From positions 310,001 to 374,000 of the forward strand of contig QHVB01000025.1 in the NCBI GenBank assembly GCA_003222195.1: a stretch of 64,000 bases of DNA, in the 5' to 3' direction. A program made the position numbers and the translations under genes. Numbering within the stretch: the first letter of the stretch is position 1; each line of letters starts with the position of its first letter. Origin of the DNA: Gemmatimonadota bacterium (lineage in GTDB: Bacteria > Gemmatimonadota > Gemmatimonadetes > Gemmatimonadales > GWC2-71-9). The notes under the pieces are model-generated. The model ran no database searches. It was not told the DNA's origin and saw only the letters and a list, made by a program, of their open reading frames with translations. Below are positions 36,925 through 45,561 of the stretch, in pieces.

Positions 36925-37542
36925 GTGGAATCCAGGCCGGAAACGGGGGTACGCCCCACTGTTGGACAGCCGTTTGACTCCGTGCCTCGTTATGTGCCGC
37001 CCGCTCAGGCGAGTGGGGCAGCCGCGAGTCGGGCCAAGCCCGCCGTCATCTTTCCAGAGACCGATTCAGACGATGTCGTAGCGGATCATCCTCCAAAGAA
37101 GCGCGTCGCGTCCTCGCTGCTCCGTCCGGCCACGTACCTGGCGTCGGCGCTGATCGGTGCCGTCCTCGTAGTCGGCCTCTCCCGGGTCGCAGGCGGAAGT
37201 GGCGCGCCGCCGAACACAACTAGCCCACGCTCCGGCTCCGGTGCGGATGTCACGTCGCAAGCAAGCGCGGCCGCGACGCTCGACCGGCGCGCCGACAGCC
37301 TGGCACTGGCGCTCTCCACCTTCACCATCCGAGCCAGCATGTACGATTCTCGGCGCCTGCCATGCAGCGGCCTTGCCCGTGGCCTCACGCAGGTCGAGGA
37401 CGGTTGGCTGGCGTACAACATGGCGCGGAAGGACGTGCTGGCCGTCCCCGATCCCGGCCGGGACGCTCGCGACAAGCGGCTCTATGCCGACGTCCGCGCG
37501 GTAGAGGTACGGTTCGAACGCTCATCCTGTGCGCGGCCATAG
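36925..37542 (+). CDS. Single-span membrane protein, unknown family
   Basis: 205 aa. A hydrophilic Pro-rich N-terminus (1-62), one membrane helix (about 68-88), then an outer domain with two Cys (C146 and C202 region) that may pair. Topology N-inside is suggested by KKR before the helix. GTG 36925 has GGGGGAA upstream. One base separates its stop from the Ig-like protein gene, so the pair is one unit. The 143-base region upstream has no promoter I would defend for this strand. Confidence 0.65.
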   Translation: MESRPETGVRPTVGQPFDSVPRYVPPAQASGAAASRAKPAVIFPETDSDDVVADHPPKKRVASSLLRPATYLASALIGAVLVVGLSRVAGGSGAPPNTTSPRSGSGADVTSQASAAATLDRRADSLALALSTFTIRASMYDSRRLPCSGLARGLTQVEDGWLAYNMARKDVLAVPDPGRDARDKRLYADVRAVEVRFERSSCARP

Positions 37543-37543
37543 C

Positions 37544-39055
37544 ATGCGTCTCCGCCTCAGGGGCGGAATCCTCGGGGTCGCCGCGTTCGCGGCGCCACTC
37601 GCCGCGCAATCGCCACCGCCACTCGACAAGACCGAGCTGATCCGGCTGCTCACGAACCCTCTGTTCGCGCAGACCGAGGTCGCGGACGTCGTACGCCGCA
37701 GCTGCCTCACCTTCCGGCCGACGGAGCGCGACTGGGCGGATCTGCGCAACGCTGGCGCCGGCGGCGAGGTGATCGCCACTGCCGCCGCGTGCGACGGTCG
37801 CCGGGCCAGCAGTTCGTCCGCCGCGTCGCCCAGCGATGAGACGGTGCAGCCCGTCACCGCCGTGGCCCAGCCGGCGGAAGTCATCACGACGGCGGGAACG
37901 GCCGCGAGTGTGCGCGTGCGCCTGAGCCGCGGCCGCACGCCGCTGCGTCGCACGACGCTCGCCTTGCGGGGGACGACCTCGCTTGGCATGACGCGGGATG
38001 CCTCGGCGGTGACCGACGACAGTGGCATCGCCGTGTTCCGGTTGCCCGCAGTCGCGCGAGCCGGCACGCATCAATTCGAGATCCGCGGCGGCAGTGGCGC
38101 GACGTTTCCCGGCCAGCCGGCCGTGCTGTACTCCGTTCGGTCCGCCAAACCGGGCCGCATCCGTGTCACACCAGACTACGTGGCGTTCCGCAGCGGAGAC
38201 ACCAGCGCCGCCCTCGTGGCCGTGGTGACGGACTCGCTCGGGAATCCGGTCGCAGGGGAGCCGGTCGACCTTGTCGGCGGCACCGGGGAAAACGGCTCGC
38301 CGACCTCCGTCACCGATTCCGCCGGCCGCGCCGCATTCGCCGTGACGCCGAATTCCGTACCGCGCGGTGCGTCAGTGCAGGTCCGTGCCCGCGGTCTTGC
38401 GCCGGTGGAGGTGGAGATCGCCGCGGCTGCGGGACTGTCCGGCGTCAACACCGGATTCCTTCCACTGCAGTCGACCACCGGGGCGGTCGGCAGTCGGTTG
38501 GGTGAGCCGCTGGTTTTCAGTACCCGCACCGTGCAGGGGGCTCCCGCTGCCGGGCGCACGGTCCGATTCCGCACGTCAAACGCGCGCGTCACGCCCGAGT
38601 CGGCGGTCGTGGACTCGACGGGACGCGTGCGCGTGGATGTCGTGCTTGGGAACCGCGCGGGCGAGTCGGCCGTGTTCGCGAGCGTCGATTCCGTGGAGCG
38701 GGTCATGACGTTGCGCGCCCAGCCGGGACCCATCGATACACTGATCCTCGACCGCAGTGGCGAGGTGGTCAGTGGGCGCTCGGTCACGGTGCAGGTTGCG
38801 GCGCCGTTCTCGTTGCGCCTGCGGGCGCGGGACATCTATGGCAATCTGACGTCCATTGATGGATTGGGTCAGGCGCTGCGCGCCGGCCGTGCGCGGCTCA
38901 ATGTGCGGCAGCAGGATCTGCAGGTGGTCAGTATCGAGTCAACCGATTCAGCCGTCGTTGTGACGCTGAAAGCGCAACGCGTAGGCAGCTACCAGTTCGT
39001 GATCGGGAGCGGGATTACGGCCGGCGTTCGTGTGGACGCCGTCGCGAAACCGTAG
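37544..39055 (+). CDS. Surface/periplasmic protein with Big_1-like Ig domains
   Basis: 503 aa. Signal peptide (MRLRLRGGILGVAAFAAPLAAQ), a Cys-containing helical N-domain (about 27-90), a carboxypeptidase-regulatory-like strand region (125-205), and at least two invasin/intimin-type Ig domains (about 208-305 and 310-400). The domain hallmarks VTDSLGNPVAGEPV, TDSAGRAAF and VDSTGRVRVDV are seen. No C-terminal anchor. Begins one base after the preceding stop; ends flush against the convergent RND gene (no bases between the stops). Confidence 0.75.
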   Translation: MRLRLRGGILGVAAFAAPLAAQSPPPLDKTELIRLLTNPLFAQTEVADVVRRSCLTFRPTERDWADLRNAGAGGEVIATAAACDGRRASSSSAASPSDETVQPVTAVAQPAEVITTAGTAASVRVRLSRGRTPLRRTTLALRGTTSLGMTRDASAVTDDSGIAVFRLPAVARAGTHQFEIRGGSGATFPGQPAVLYSVRSAKPGRIRVTPDYVAFRSGDTSAALVAVVTDSLGNPVAGEPVDLVGGTGENGSPTSVTDSAGRAAFAVTPNSVPRGASVQVRARGLAPVEVEIAAAAGLSGVNTGFLPLQSTTGAVGSRLGEPLVFSTRTVQGAPAAGRTVRFRTSNARVTPESAVVDSTGRVRVDVVLGNRAGESAVFASVDSVERVMTLRAQPGPIDTLILDRSGEVVSGRSVTVQVAAPFSLRLRARDIYGNLTSIDGLGQALRAGRARLNVRQQDLQVVSIESTDSAVVVTLKAQRVGSYQFVIGSGITAGVRVDAVAKP

Positions 39056-42000
39056 TCAGTCGGCCGCCGCGGGTTCCTCGACGGATGCCCGCCGGGCGCG
39101 GCGTCCGAACCGATGCTGTAGCGTATCGAGGTAGGTGTAGACCACGGGCGTTACGTACAGCGTGATGAGCTGAGAGAACGCCAACCCACCCACCACAGCC
39201 AGGCCCAGTGGCCGCCGCGATTCGCCGCCGGCGCCCCACCCGATCGCGATGGGCAGCGTCCCCATCAATGCCGCCATGGTCGTCATCATGATCGGCCGAA
39301 ACCGCACGCTGCAGGCCTGGATGATCGCATCGCGCGGCGACTTGCCCTCATTCCGCTCGGCATCCAAAGCGAAGTCGATCATCATGATCGCGTTCTTCTT
39401 GACGAGTCCCACCAGCATGATCACCCCGACGAACGCGTAGACGCTCAGCTCGGTCCGGAAGATGAACAGGGTGAGGAGCGCACCGAATCCAGCGAACGGC
39501 AAGCCGGACAGAATCGTCAAAGGGTGAACGAAGCTCTCGTAGAGAATCCCCAGGACGATGTAGATCACGACGATCGCGAGCAGCAGCAGGAAGGCGAGTC
39601 CCTGTTGGCTGGCCTGGAACGCCTGCGCCGTCCCCGAGAAGCCGGTGCTGATCGTCGAGGGCAAGGTTTGCCGCGCGACTTTCTGGACCTCGTTCACCGC
39701 GGCACCGAGCGAAACCCCGGGCGGCAGGTTGAACGAGAGCGTTACCGAGGGGAGCTGGCCGCTGTGGTTCACGCTGAGTGGTCCCACATCATTCGACGCG
39801 GAGGCCACGGAGGTCAGCGGAATCAGCTTGCCGGTTTGCGAGCGCAGGTACAGCAGCTGCAGCGCCGTGGGATCGCGCTGGTATTCGGGCAGCAGCTCGA
39901 GGATCACCCAGTACTGGTTGTTCGGCGTGTAGATCGTCGATACCTGACGCGAGCCGTAGGCGTCATACAGCGCCTGTTCGATCTGCTGAACGGTCACGCC
40001 GAGGCTCGTGGCGCGGTCACGATCGATGCGCAGGCTCACCTGGGGGTTCTTGATCTGCAGGTCGGTGGTGACGTCCTGGAGCGTGGGAAGCCCGCGCAGC
40101 GCACGCTCCAGTTTCGCGGCGTTGTCGTACAGCGCGTCGATGTCGGCGCTCTGCAGCGTGAACTGATACTGCGTCTTGGTCGGCCGGCCGCCGACGCGGA
40201 TGGAGGCGGGCACCTGCAGGTAGGTCCGAATACCCGGCACGCTGTTGAGCTTGGGATTCAGCTCGCGCACCACCTCATCCGCGGGCAACCGCTGATTGCG
40301 CGGCTTGAGCCGAATGCTGAGGCGGCCCTGGTTCATCGTCCCGCCGCCGACCGACGACATGAAGTGCCCCACGTTGGGGTCGTGGCTCAGGATCTCGGCC
40401 ACGGCCTGTTGGTGGTCGCTCATGTTGTCGAACGAGCTGCCTTCGAGCGTCTCCGTGGTCCCCTGGATCTGGCCGGTGTCTTCCGTCGGAATGAATCCCT
40501 TGGGGACAAGCACGAACAGCACCGCCGTGGCAGCCAGGATACCCGCCGAGAAGACGAGCGCCAGAGGGCGGCGATCCATGACCCATGCCAGCGACCGCTC
40601 GTAGAGACCCAGGCCGCGCTGGTAGACGCGTTCCGTCGCCTCGTACCACCGTCCATGGTGCTCTTCTTTGGGCGGGCGGAGGAAGCGGCTGCATAGCATC
40701 GGCGTAAGTGTCAGCGACACGAACCCGGAGACCAGAATCGCGACGCCGATCGTGACGGCGAATTCGTGGAACAGCCGGCCGATGATGCCGCCCAGCAGCA
40801 GGACGGGGATGAACACCGCCGTGAGCGAGAGCGTCATCGACAAGATCGTGAAGCCGATCTCGCGCGCGCCGTCGAGTGCCGCCTGCATCGGCCGTTTTCC
40901 CATCTCGAGATGGCGGACGATGTTCTCGAGCATCACGATGGCATCGTCCACGACGAAGCCGACGGAGAGCGTGAGGGCCATCAGCGACAGGTTGTCGAGG
41001 CTGTAGCTCATCAGGTACATCACCGTGAACGTGCCGATGATCGAAAAGGGCAGGGCCAAGCTCGGGATGAGCGTCGCCGAGAGGTTTTTGAGAAAAAGGA
41101 AGATCACCATCACGACGAGGCACAGCGTGATGAGCAGTGTCAGCTGCACGTCGTTCACCGATTGGTGAATCGAGACGGACCGGTCGTAGAGCGTATTCAC
41201 TTCGACCGACGCTGGCAGCTGTCCGGAGAGCGACGCGACCATCGTCTTCACCGCGTCCGCGACCTGCACGGTGTTCGTCCCGGGCTGCCGTTGAATCGCG
41301 AGCACGACGGCGCGCTTGCCGTCGTACCAGCTCGCGTTGCGGGAGTCTTGGACATCGTCGAGCACGCGTGCCACGTCCTGCAGACGCACCGGCGCGCCGT
41401 TCTGGTAGGTGACGGCCAGCTGCCGGAACTCCGGCGCGCTCGAGATCGAGCCGTCGGCCAATACGGTGTATGCGCGCTGCGGTCCCCAGAGTGTTCCGGT
41501 CGGGAGATTGGGATTCCCGGCCGACACCGCCGCTGTCACTTCATCCAGCCCAATGCCGCGCGCTGCGAGCGCCTTGGGATCGACTTGAATGCGCACCGCG
41601 TATTTCGCGGAGCCGAACACCTGGACCTGCGCCACGCCACTGACTGTCGACAGGCGCTGCGCGAGGAACGTTTCGGCGTACTCGTCCAGCGCGGACAGTT
41701 GAAGAGTGCCGGACGTCAGGGCGAGGTACAGGATCGGCGAGTCCGCCGGATTCGACTTGTTGTATGATGGCGGCTGCATGCCGGGCGGCAACTGCCGGAG
41801 CGTCTTGGAGATTGCCGCCTGCACGTCCTGGGCAGCGGCGTCGATGTCACGCGACAGGGTGAACGTCAGCGTGATGTTCGTGCTGCCCAACGTGCTCGAT
41901 GACGTCATGGCGTCGATGCCGGCGATCGTCGAGAACTGCTTCTCGAGCGGCGTTGCCACTGCGGCGGCCATCGTCTGTGGGCTCGCGCCCGGCAGGCCGG

Positions 42001-42145
42001 CCCCGACAGTGATCGTGGGGAAATCGACGTTCGGGAGGTCGCTCACCGGCAGCAGCCGGTACGCCATCAGCCCGAACATGAGGATGCCGAACATCACGAG
42101 CGTCGTCGCGACGGGACGACGAATAAACAGTCCCGAAAAACTCAT
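39056..42145 (-). CDS. RND multidrug efflux permease (AcrB/MdtBC type)
   Basis: 1029 aa, full length for HAE1 RND pumps. N-terminal FIRRPVATTL, twelve expected membrane helices, and the proton-relay acidic pair in GFVVDDAIVMLEN plus the later lysine in VGLVKKNAIMMIDFAL. Two large periplasmic loops hold the porter and docking subdomains. It overlaps the adaptor gene by four bases. No TolC gene is adjacent, so it may use the TolC encoded at 24548 or one elsewhere. Confidence 0.95.
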   Translation of the reverse strand: MSFSGLFIRRPVATTLVMFGILMFGLMAYRLLPVSDLPNVDFPTITVGAGLPGASPQTMAAAVATPLEKQFSTIAGIDAMTSSSTLGSTNITLTFTLSRDIDAAAQDVQAAISKTLRQLPPGMQPPSYNKSNPADSPILYLALTSGTLQLSALDEYAETFLAQRLSTVSGVAQVQVFGSAKYAVRIQVDPKALAARGIGLDEVTAAVSAGNPNLPTGTLWGPQRAYTVLADGSISSAPEFRQLAVTYQNGAPVRLQDVARVLDDVQDSRNASWYDGKRAVVLAIQRQPGTNTVQVADAVKTMVASLSGQLPASVEVNTLYDRSVSIHQSVNDVQLTLLITLCLVVMVIFLFLKNLSATLIPSLALPFSIIGTFTVMYLMSYSLDNLSLMALTLSVGFVVDDAIVMLENIVRHLEMGKRPMQAALDGAREIGFTILSMTLSLTAVFIPVLLLGGIIGRLFHEFAVTIGVAILVSGFVSLTLTPMLCSRFLRPPKEEHHGRWYEATERVYQRGLGLYERSLAWVMDRRPLALVFSAGILAATAVLFVLVPKGFIPTEDTGQIQGTTETLEGSSFDNMSDHQQAVAEILSHDPNVGHFMSSVGGGTMNQGRLSIRLKPRNQRLPADEVVRELNPKLNSVPGIRTYLQVPASIRVGGRPTKTQYQFTLQSADIDALYDNAAKLERALRGLPTLQDVTTDLQIKNPQVSLRIDRDRATSLGVTVQQIEQALYDAYGSRQVSTIYTPNNQYWVILELLPEYQRDPTALQLLYLRSQTGKLIPLTSVASASNDVGPLSVNHSGQLPSVTLSFNLPPGVSLGAAVNEVQKVARQTLPSTISTGFSGTAQAFQASQQGLAFLLLLAIVVIYIVLGILYESFVHPLTILSGLPFAGFGALLTLFIFRTELSVYAFVGVIMLVGLVKKNAIMMIDFALDAERNEGKSPRDAIIQACSVRFRPIMMTTMAALMGTLPIAIGWGAGGESRRPLGLAVVGGLAFSQLITLYVTPVVYTYLDTLQHRFGRRARRASVEEPAAAD

Positions 42146-43290
42146 TTCGGGTTCCCCGCGTCCGACCCACCCCCGCCGCCTGCGGTCTCCGTGGTTGGAC
42201 CGCCGCGGATGTCGACCTTCGCGTTCGGCGTGAGACGCAGCTGCCCGTCGGTGACGACCAGGGCGCCTGCCGGGACGCCGGCGACCACGCTCAGACTGTC
42301 GAGTGTCCGCTCCACAGTCACCGGCTGCGTCGCGGCAGTGCCGTCGTTATTCACGACGAATACGTAGGTGCCTTGCTGGCCTTGCATCACAGCCTGGCTC
42401 GGGACGACGACCGCGTCGTTCTGCATGCCGAGGACGAGTGTGATTCTGACGAACTCGCCGGGCCAGAGGTTCCCATCGCGATTCTGGAAGCGGGCCTTGA
42501 GGAGCACGGTCCCCGTTGAGGTGTCCACCTGATTGTCGACGAACGAAAGAACGCCCTGAACGGTCGACGCGGAATCGCGCGCCGGCATCGCGATCGCCTT
42601 GAGCTCTTGCCCGGCGCGCTGGCGGATGGCGGGAAGGCTGATTGCTGGAACGGGGAAGCGCACCAGGATGGGGCGCATCTGGACGATCGAGACGAGCGGG
42701 TCGCTGCCGGCGCGCACGAGGTTGCCCTCATGGAGCAGCAGCCGGCCCGTGCGGCCCCCGATCGGGGCGCGCACCGTCGCATACTCGAGATTGAGCCGGG
42801 CGATGGATGCGGTGGCCGAGTCGGAACGCACTGCGGCCGCGGCCGCGTCAGCCACCGACTGCTTCGCCTCGTAGTCTTCCTGCGTGACGGTATTGGTTGC
42901 CGCCAAAGTTTTGTAGCGCGCCGCCTCGCGCGCGGCACTTTCGGCCTGCGTGAGGTCGCGGAGTAGGGCGCCTTCAGCCTGCTGCAACGCGGCGCGATAG
43001 GGACGCGGATCGATCTCGAACAGGATCTGGCCGGCGGCGACTTCGTCGCCCTCGCCGAAGTTGACGTGCAGGATCGTACCGTTCACCTGCGGCGTGACGT
43101 CGACGGAGCGGATCGGCTCGACCGTCCCCGTGGCTTGCAGCTCGTAGGGGAGGGCGCGACGCTCGGCTCGTGCCACACTGATCGGCACCCGCGGGGCGCT
43201 CCCGCCCGTGCGTGAGCCGCACCCGGCCCCCCCCGCGAGCGCCAGGCCTGCGAGCAAAACGGTTCGGAAAGTCACGACTTCTATACGCAT
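42142..43290 (-). CDS. RND periplasmic adaptor lipoprotein (MdtA/AcrA type)
   Basis: 382 aa membrane-fusion protein. Lipobox GGAGC anchors it by lipid; lipoyl halves (GTVEPIRSVDVTPQVNGTI and YATVRAPIGGRTG) flank a helical hairpin (about 85-165), followed by beta-barrel and membrane-proximal domains and a Gly-rich tail. The ATG at 43290 has GGGGAGG only two bases away, so GTG 43275 is a possible alternative start; either keeps the signal peptide. Translationally coupled to the RND permease. Confidence 0.93.
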   Translation of the reverse strand: MRIEVVTFRTVLLAGLALAGGAGCGSRTGGSAPRVPISVARAERRALPYELQATGTVEPIRSVDVTPQVNGTILHVNFGEGDEVAAGQILFEIDPRPYRAALQQAEGALLRDLTQAESAAREAARYKTLAATNTVTQEDYEAKQSVADAAAAAVRSDSATASIARLNLEYATVRAPIGGRTGRLLLHEGNLVRAGSDPLVSIVQMRPILVRFPVPAISLPAIRQRAGQELKAIAMPARDSASTVQGVLSFVDNQVDTSTGTVLLKARFQNRDGNLWPGEFVRITLVLGMQNDAVVVPSQAVMQGQQGTYVFVVNNDGTAATQPVTVERTLDSLSVVAGVPAGALVVTDGQLRLTPNAKVDIRGGPTTETAGGGGGSDAGNPK

Positions 43291-43330
43291 ATCCTCCCCA
43301 CGGCGTCATTTAGACCCTGGGGGCGGTGTT

Positions 43331-43359
43331 TTGGCTACCCCGCCGCACGTTCCTAAACC
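43331..43359 (+). promoter_or_regulatory. Probable promoter of comM
   Basis: TTGGCT (43331-43336) and TAAACC (43354-43359) are exactly 17 bases apart in the 80-base divergent gap. Transcription would start about 5 bases before the ATG at 43371, so the mRNA would be nearly leaderless; no ribosome site is present. Confidence 0.5.
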
Positions 43360-43370
43360 TAGCGTCGAAC

Positions 43371-44906
43371 ATGCTCGCGCGCGTCCGCTCCGCCGCCGTC
43401 CTCGGGATCGATGCGTACCTGGTGGAGGTCGAGACCGACATCGCCAGCGGCCTGCCGACGTTCGTGACAGTCGGGTTGCCGCAGGGCGCCGTAAAGGAGG
43501 GGCGCGACCGCGTGTCAGCCGCCCTCGCCAACACCGGTTACACGTTTCCGCTCAAGCGCGTCACCATCAACCTGGCACCTGCCGACATCAAGAAGGAAGG
43601 CTCGGCGTTCGATCTGCCGATCGCGCTCGGCATCCTGGCGGCGACCGAGCAGGTCAGCGGAGAACGGCTGGGAAGGATCGCCGTCCTGGGGGAGCTTGGC
43701 TTGGAGGGCGCGATCCGGCCTGTGCGCGGCGCCTTGCCCGTCGCGCTGGCCGCCCGAGCCGCGGGCGTCGATGCCCTGATCCTGCCCCGCGAAAACCTGT
43801 CAGAAGCGGGCGTTGTCGCTGGCTTGCGCGTCCTTGGGGCAAGCTGCCTGGCCGAGATCGCGGACTTTCTCGACGGCCGGGCCGAGCTTCCCGGAGCGTC
43901 GATCGATGTCGCGCGGTTGTTTGCCGAGCGCGCCAGGGACGACGTGGACTTCGCCGAAGTAAAGGGGCAGCCGCACGCAAAGCGCGCGCTCGAGGTCGCG
44001 GCGGCGGGCGGGCACAACATCCTGATGGTGGGGCCTCCGGGTTCGGGGAAGACGATGCTCGCCCGCCGCCTGCCCACCATCCTGCCGCGGATGAGCCTGG
44101 ATGAGGCGCTCGAGACGACGAAGATCCATTCGGTCGCAGGCACGCTGCCGCTGGGCGAGTCGCTCGTGGCACGGCGGCCGTTCCGGGCACCGCATCACAC
44201 GATCTCGGACGCCGGCTTGATCGGTGGCGGATCCTATCCGCGCCCCGGCGAGGTGAGCCTCGCGCATGGGGGCGTCCTGTTTCTCGACGAGCTGCCCGAG
44301 TTCCGCAAGAACGTGCTTGAGGTCTTACGCCAGCCGATGGAGGATGGCGTCGTGACGATCGCGCGCGCGGCGATGAGCCTGTCCTACCCGGCGCGCTTCA
44401 TGTTGGCCGCCGCGATGAATCCCTGCCCCTGCGGCTGGTTCGGCGATCCGCACCACAATTGCGCATGCGGATCGGTCGTCGTGCAGCGATACCTGGCGCG
44501 GGTCTCGGGGCCGCTCCTCGATCGCATCGACATCCATCTGGAAGTGCCGGCGGTGAAGTACAAGGCTCTCACGGGCGAAAGTGGTGGCGAGCCGAGTGAG
44601 GCGATGCGCGAGCGGGTGGATCGGGCGCGCGTGGTGCAGCGCGAGCGGTTCGCGACCCGGCCCGGGATCTATGCCAACGCGCACATGGCGCCGCGCGATA
44701 TTCGCGCGCACTGCAAAGTCTCGGATGGCGCGGACGCGCTGCTCAAGACCGCGATCACGCGACTCGGGTTATCAGCGCGCGCCTATCACCGCATTCTCAA
44801 GATCGCGCGCACGGTCGCGGATCTCGACGAGGCGGCGTCGCTCGAGCCGAAGCATGTGAGTGAGGCGATTCAGTACCGGAGCCTCGACCGGCGGGGCGTG
44901 GGGTAG
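43371..44906 (+). CDS. comM: YifB/ComM family Mg-chelatase-like AAA+ ATPase
   Basis: 511 aa. An N-terminal S5-fold ChlI domain (GLPTFVTVGLPQGAVKEGRDRV), the AAA+ core with Walker A GPPGSGKTM, Walker B LFLDELPEF, and the C-terminal Mg_chelatase_C domain. A cysteine-rich insert CPCGWFGDPHHNCACG sits in the core, as in the family. ComM is a hexameric branch-migration helicase in natural transformation; here no other competence genes are near. ATG 43371; a GTG at 43326 is too early. Confidence 0.95.
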   Translation: MLARVRSAAVLGIDAYLVEVETDIASGLPTFVTVGLPQGAVKEGRDRVSAALANTGYTFPLKRVTINLAPADIKKEGSAFDLPIALGILAATEQVSGERLGRIAVLGELGLEGAIRPVRGALPVALAARAAGVDALILPRENLSEAGVVAGLRVLGASCLAEIADFLDGRAELPGASIDVARLFAERARDDVDFAEVKGQPHAKRALEVAAAGGHNILMVGPPGSGKTMLARRLPTILPRMSLDEALETTKIHSVAGTLPLGESLVARRPFRAPHHTISDAGLIGGGSYPRPGEVSLAHGGVLFLDELPEFRKNVLEVLRQPMEDGVVTIARAAMSLSYPARFMLAAAMNPCPCGWFGDPHHNCACGSVVVQRYLARVSGPLLDRIDIHLEVPAVKYKALTGESGGEPSEAMRERVDRARVVQRERFATRPGIYANAHMAPRDIRAHCKVSDGADALLKTAITRLGLSARAYHRILKIARTVADLDEAASLEPKHVSEAIQYRSLDRRGVG

Positions 44907-44965
44907 CCCCCCGGAATCGCCCCGTAGCGGTGCCGCGTCGACATCGAGCCCCGGTCCACGGCCGA

Positions 44966-44986
44966 GGGTGTGGCGCCGGCACACCC
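44966..44986 (+). terminator. Possible hairpin after comM
   Basis: GGGTGTG (44966-44972) and CACACCC (44980-44986) form a 7-bp stem with a 7-base GC loop, 60 bases after the comM stop. A run of C rather than T follows, so intrinsic termination is doubtful. The rest of 44907-45057 shows no gene. Confidence 0.35.
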
Positions 44987-45057
44987 CCCCAAAGGAAGCA
45001 GCCCCGCAGCCTCCGGGCACACGAATTGCCTCACCTCAAAGCCAGAAGGGAGCTCTT

Positions 45058-45156
45058 GTGAGGCGCAGGTCGTTCGCGTGGTGGGAAGAGGCGATCATCG
45101 CCCTCGGGTTCTGGCTGGCGGCGGTGGTCGCCTTAGCCGCACGTCGTCGCGGTTGA
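45058..45156 (+). CDS. Possible 32-residue membrane microprotein
   Basis: A GTG start at 45058 preceded by AGAAGGGA (ending about 7 bases upstream) opens a short frame: basic and aromatic N-terminus (RRRSFAWWEE), one hydrophobic helix (AIIALGFWLAAVVALAA) and an RRRG tail. Positive charges at both ends and a good ribosome site make it plausible; without homologs it remains a guess. Confidence 0.4.
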   Translation: MRRRSFAWWEEAIIALGFWLAAVVALAARRRG

Positions 45157-45209
45157 CGGCGCTCCGCTCGTCCACCTAGCTATCGGTGAGGGGCTTCGGA
45201 GGCGCAAGC

Positions 45210-45557
45210 ATGCCCGAGGTACCGCAATGGGCCCGTGTGCGCGGCGACGTGAACTGCCATGTGCGGCGGGGTGCGTGGTACGAAGTCCTTCGCCTCACCC
45301 CAGATCAAGCCATCCTCGACGTAGACAATCGGCCCTTGAGTGTGCCCAGGTCCTCGCTGGAGATCGTGCCCCTGCGGCCCCAACGGTGGTCCGTCGTCGC
45401 CCGCCCGTCGGACGCGGTGATGGTTCCGCTGAGCTGGGGCTCGCGCTACGCCGTCTGCCCGGGCTGTTGCAGTCGAACATCGCTGCAGGGGCACCCGAAC
45501 GAGATCCGGTGCTCGCGGTGCGACGGCGTGTTTGCAGTGGCGTGGGATGATGCTTAG
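45210..45557 (+). CDS. Small zinc-ribbon-like protein
   Basis: 115 aa. Two CxxC knuckles (C83/C86 and C101/C104) at the C-terminus form a likely zinc ribbon after a beta-rich N-domain. GGAGG seven bases before ATG 45210 decides this start over GTG 45186. No family recognised. The short spacing to the convergent aspartoacylase-family gene (4 bases) leaves no room for a terminator. Confidence 0.65.
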   Translation: MPEVPQWARVRGDVNCHVRRGAWYEVLRLTPDQAILDVDNRPLSVPRSSLEIVPLRPQRWSVVARPSDAVMVPLSWGSRYAVCPGCCSRTSLQGHPNEIRCSRCDGVFAVAWDDA

Positions 45558-45561
45558 CCGC

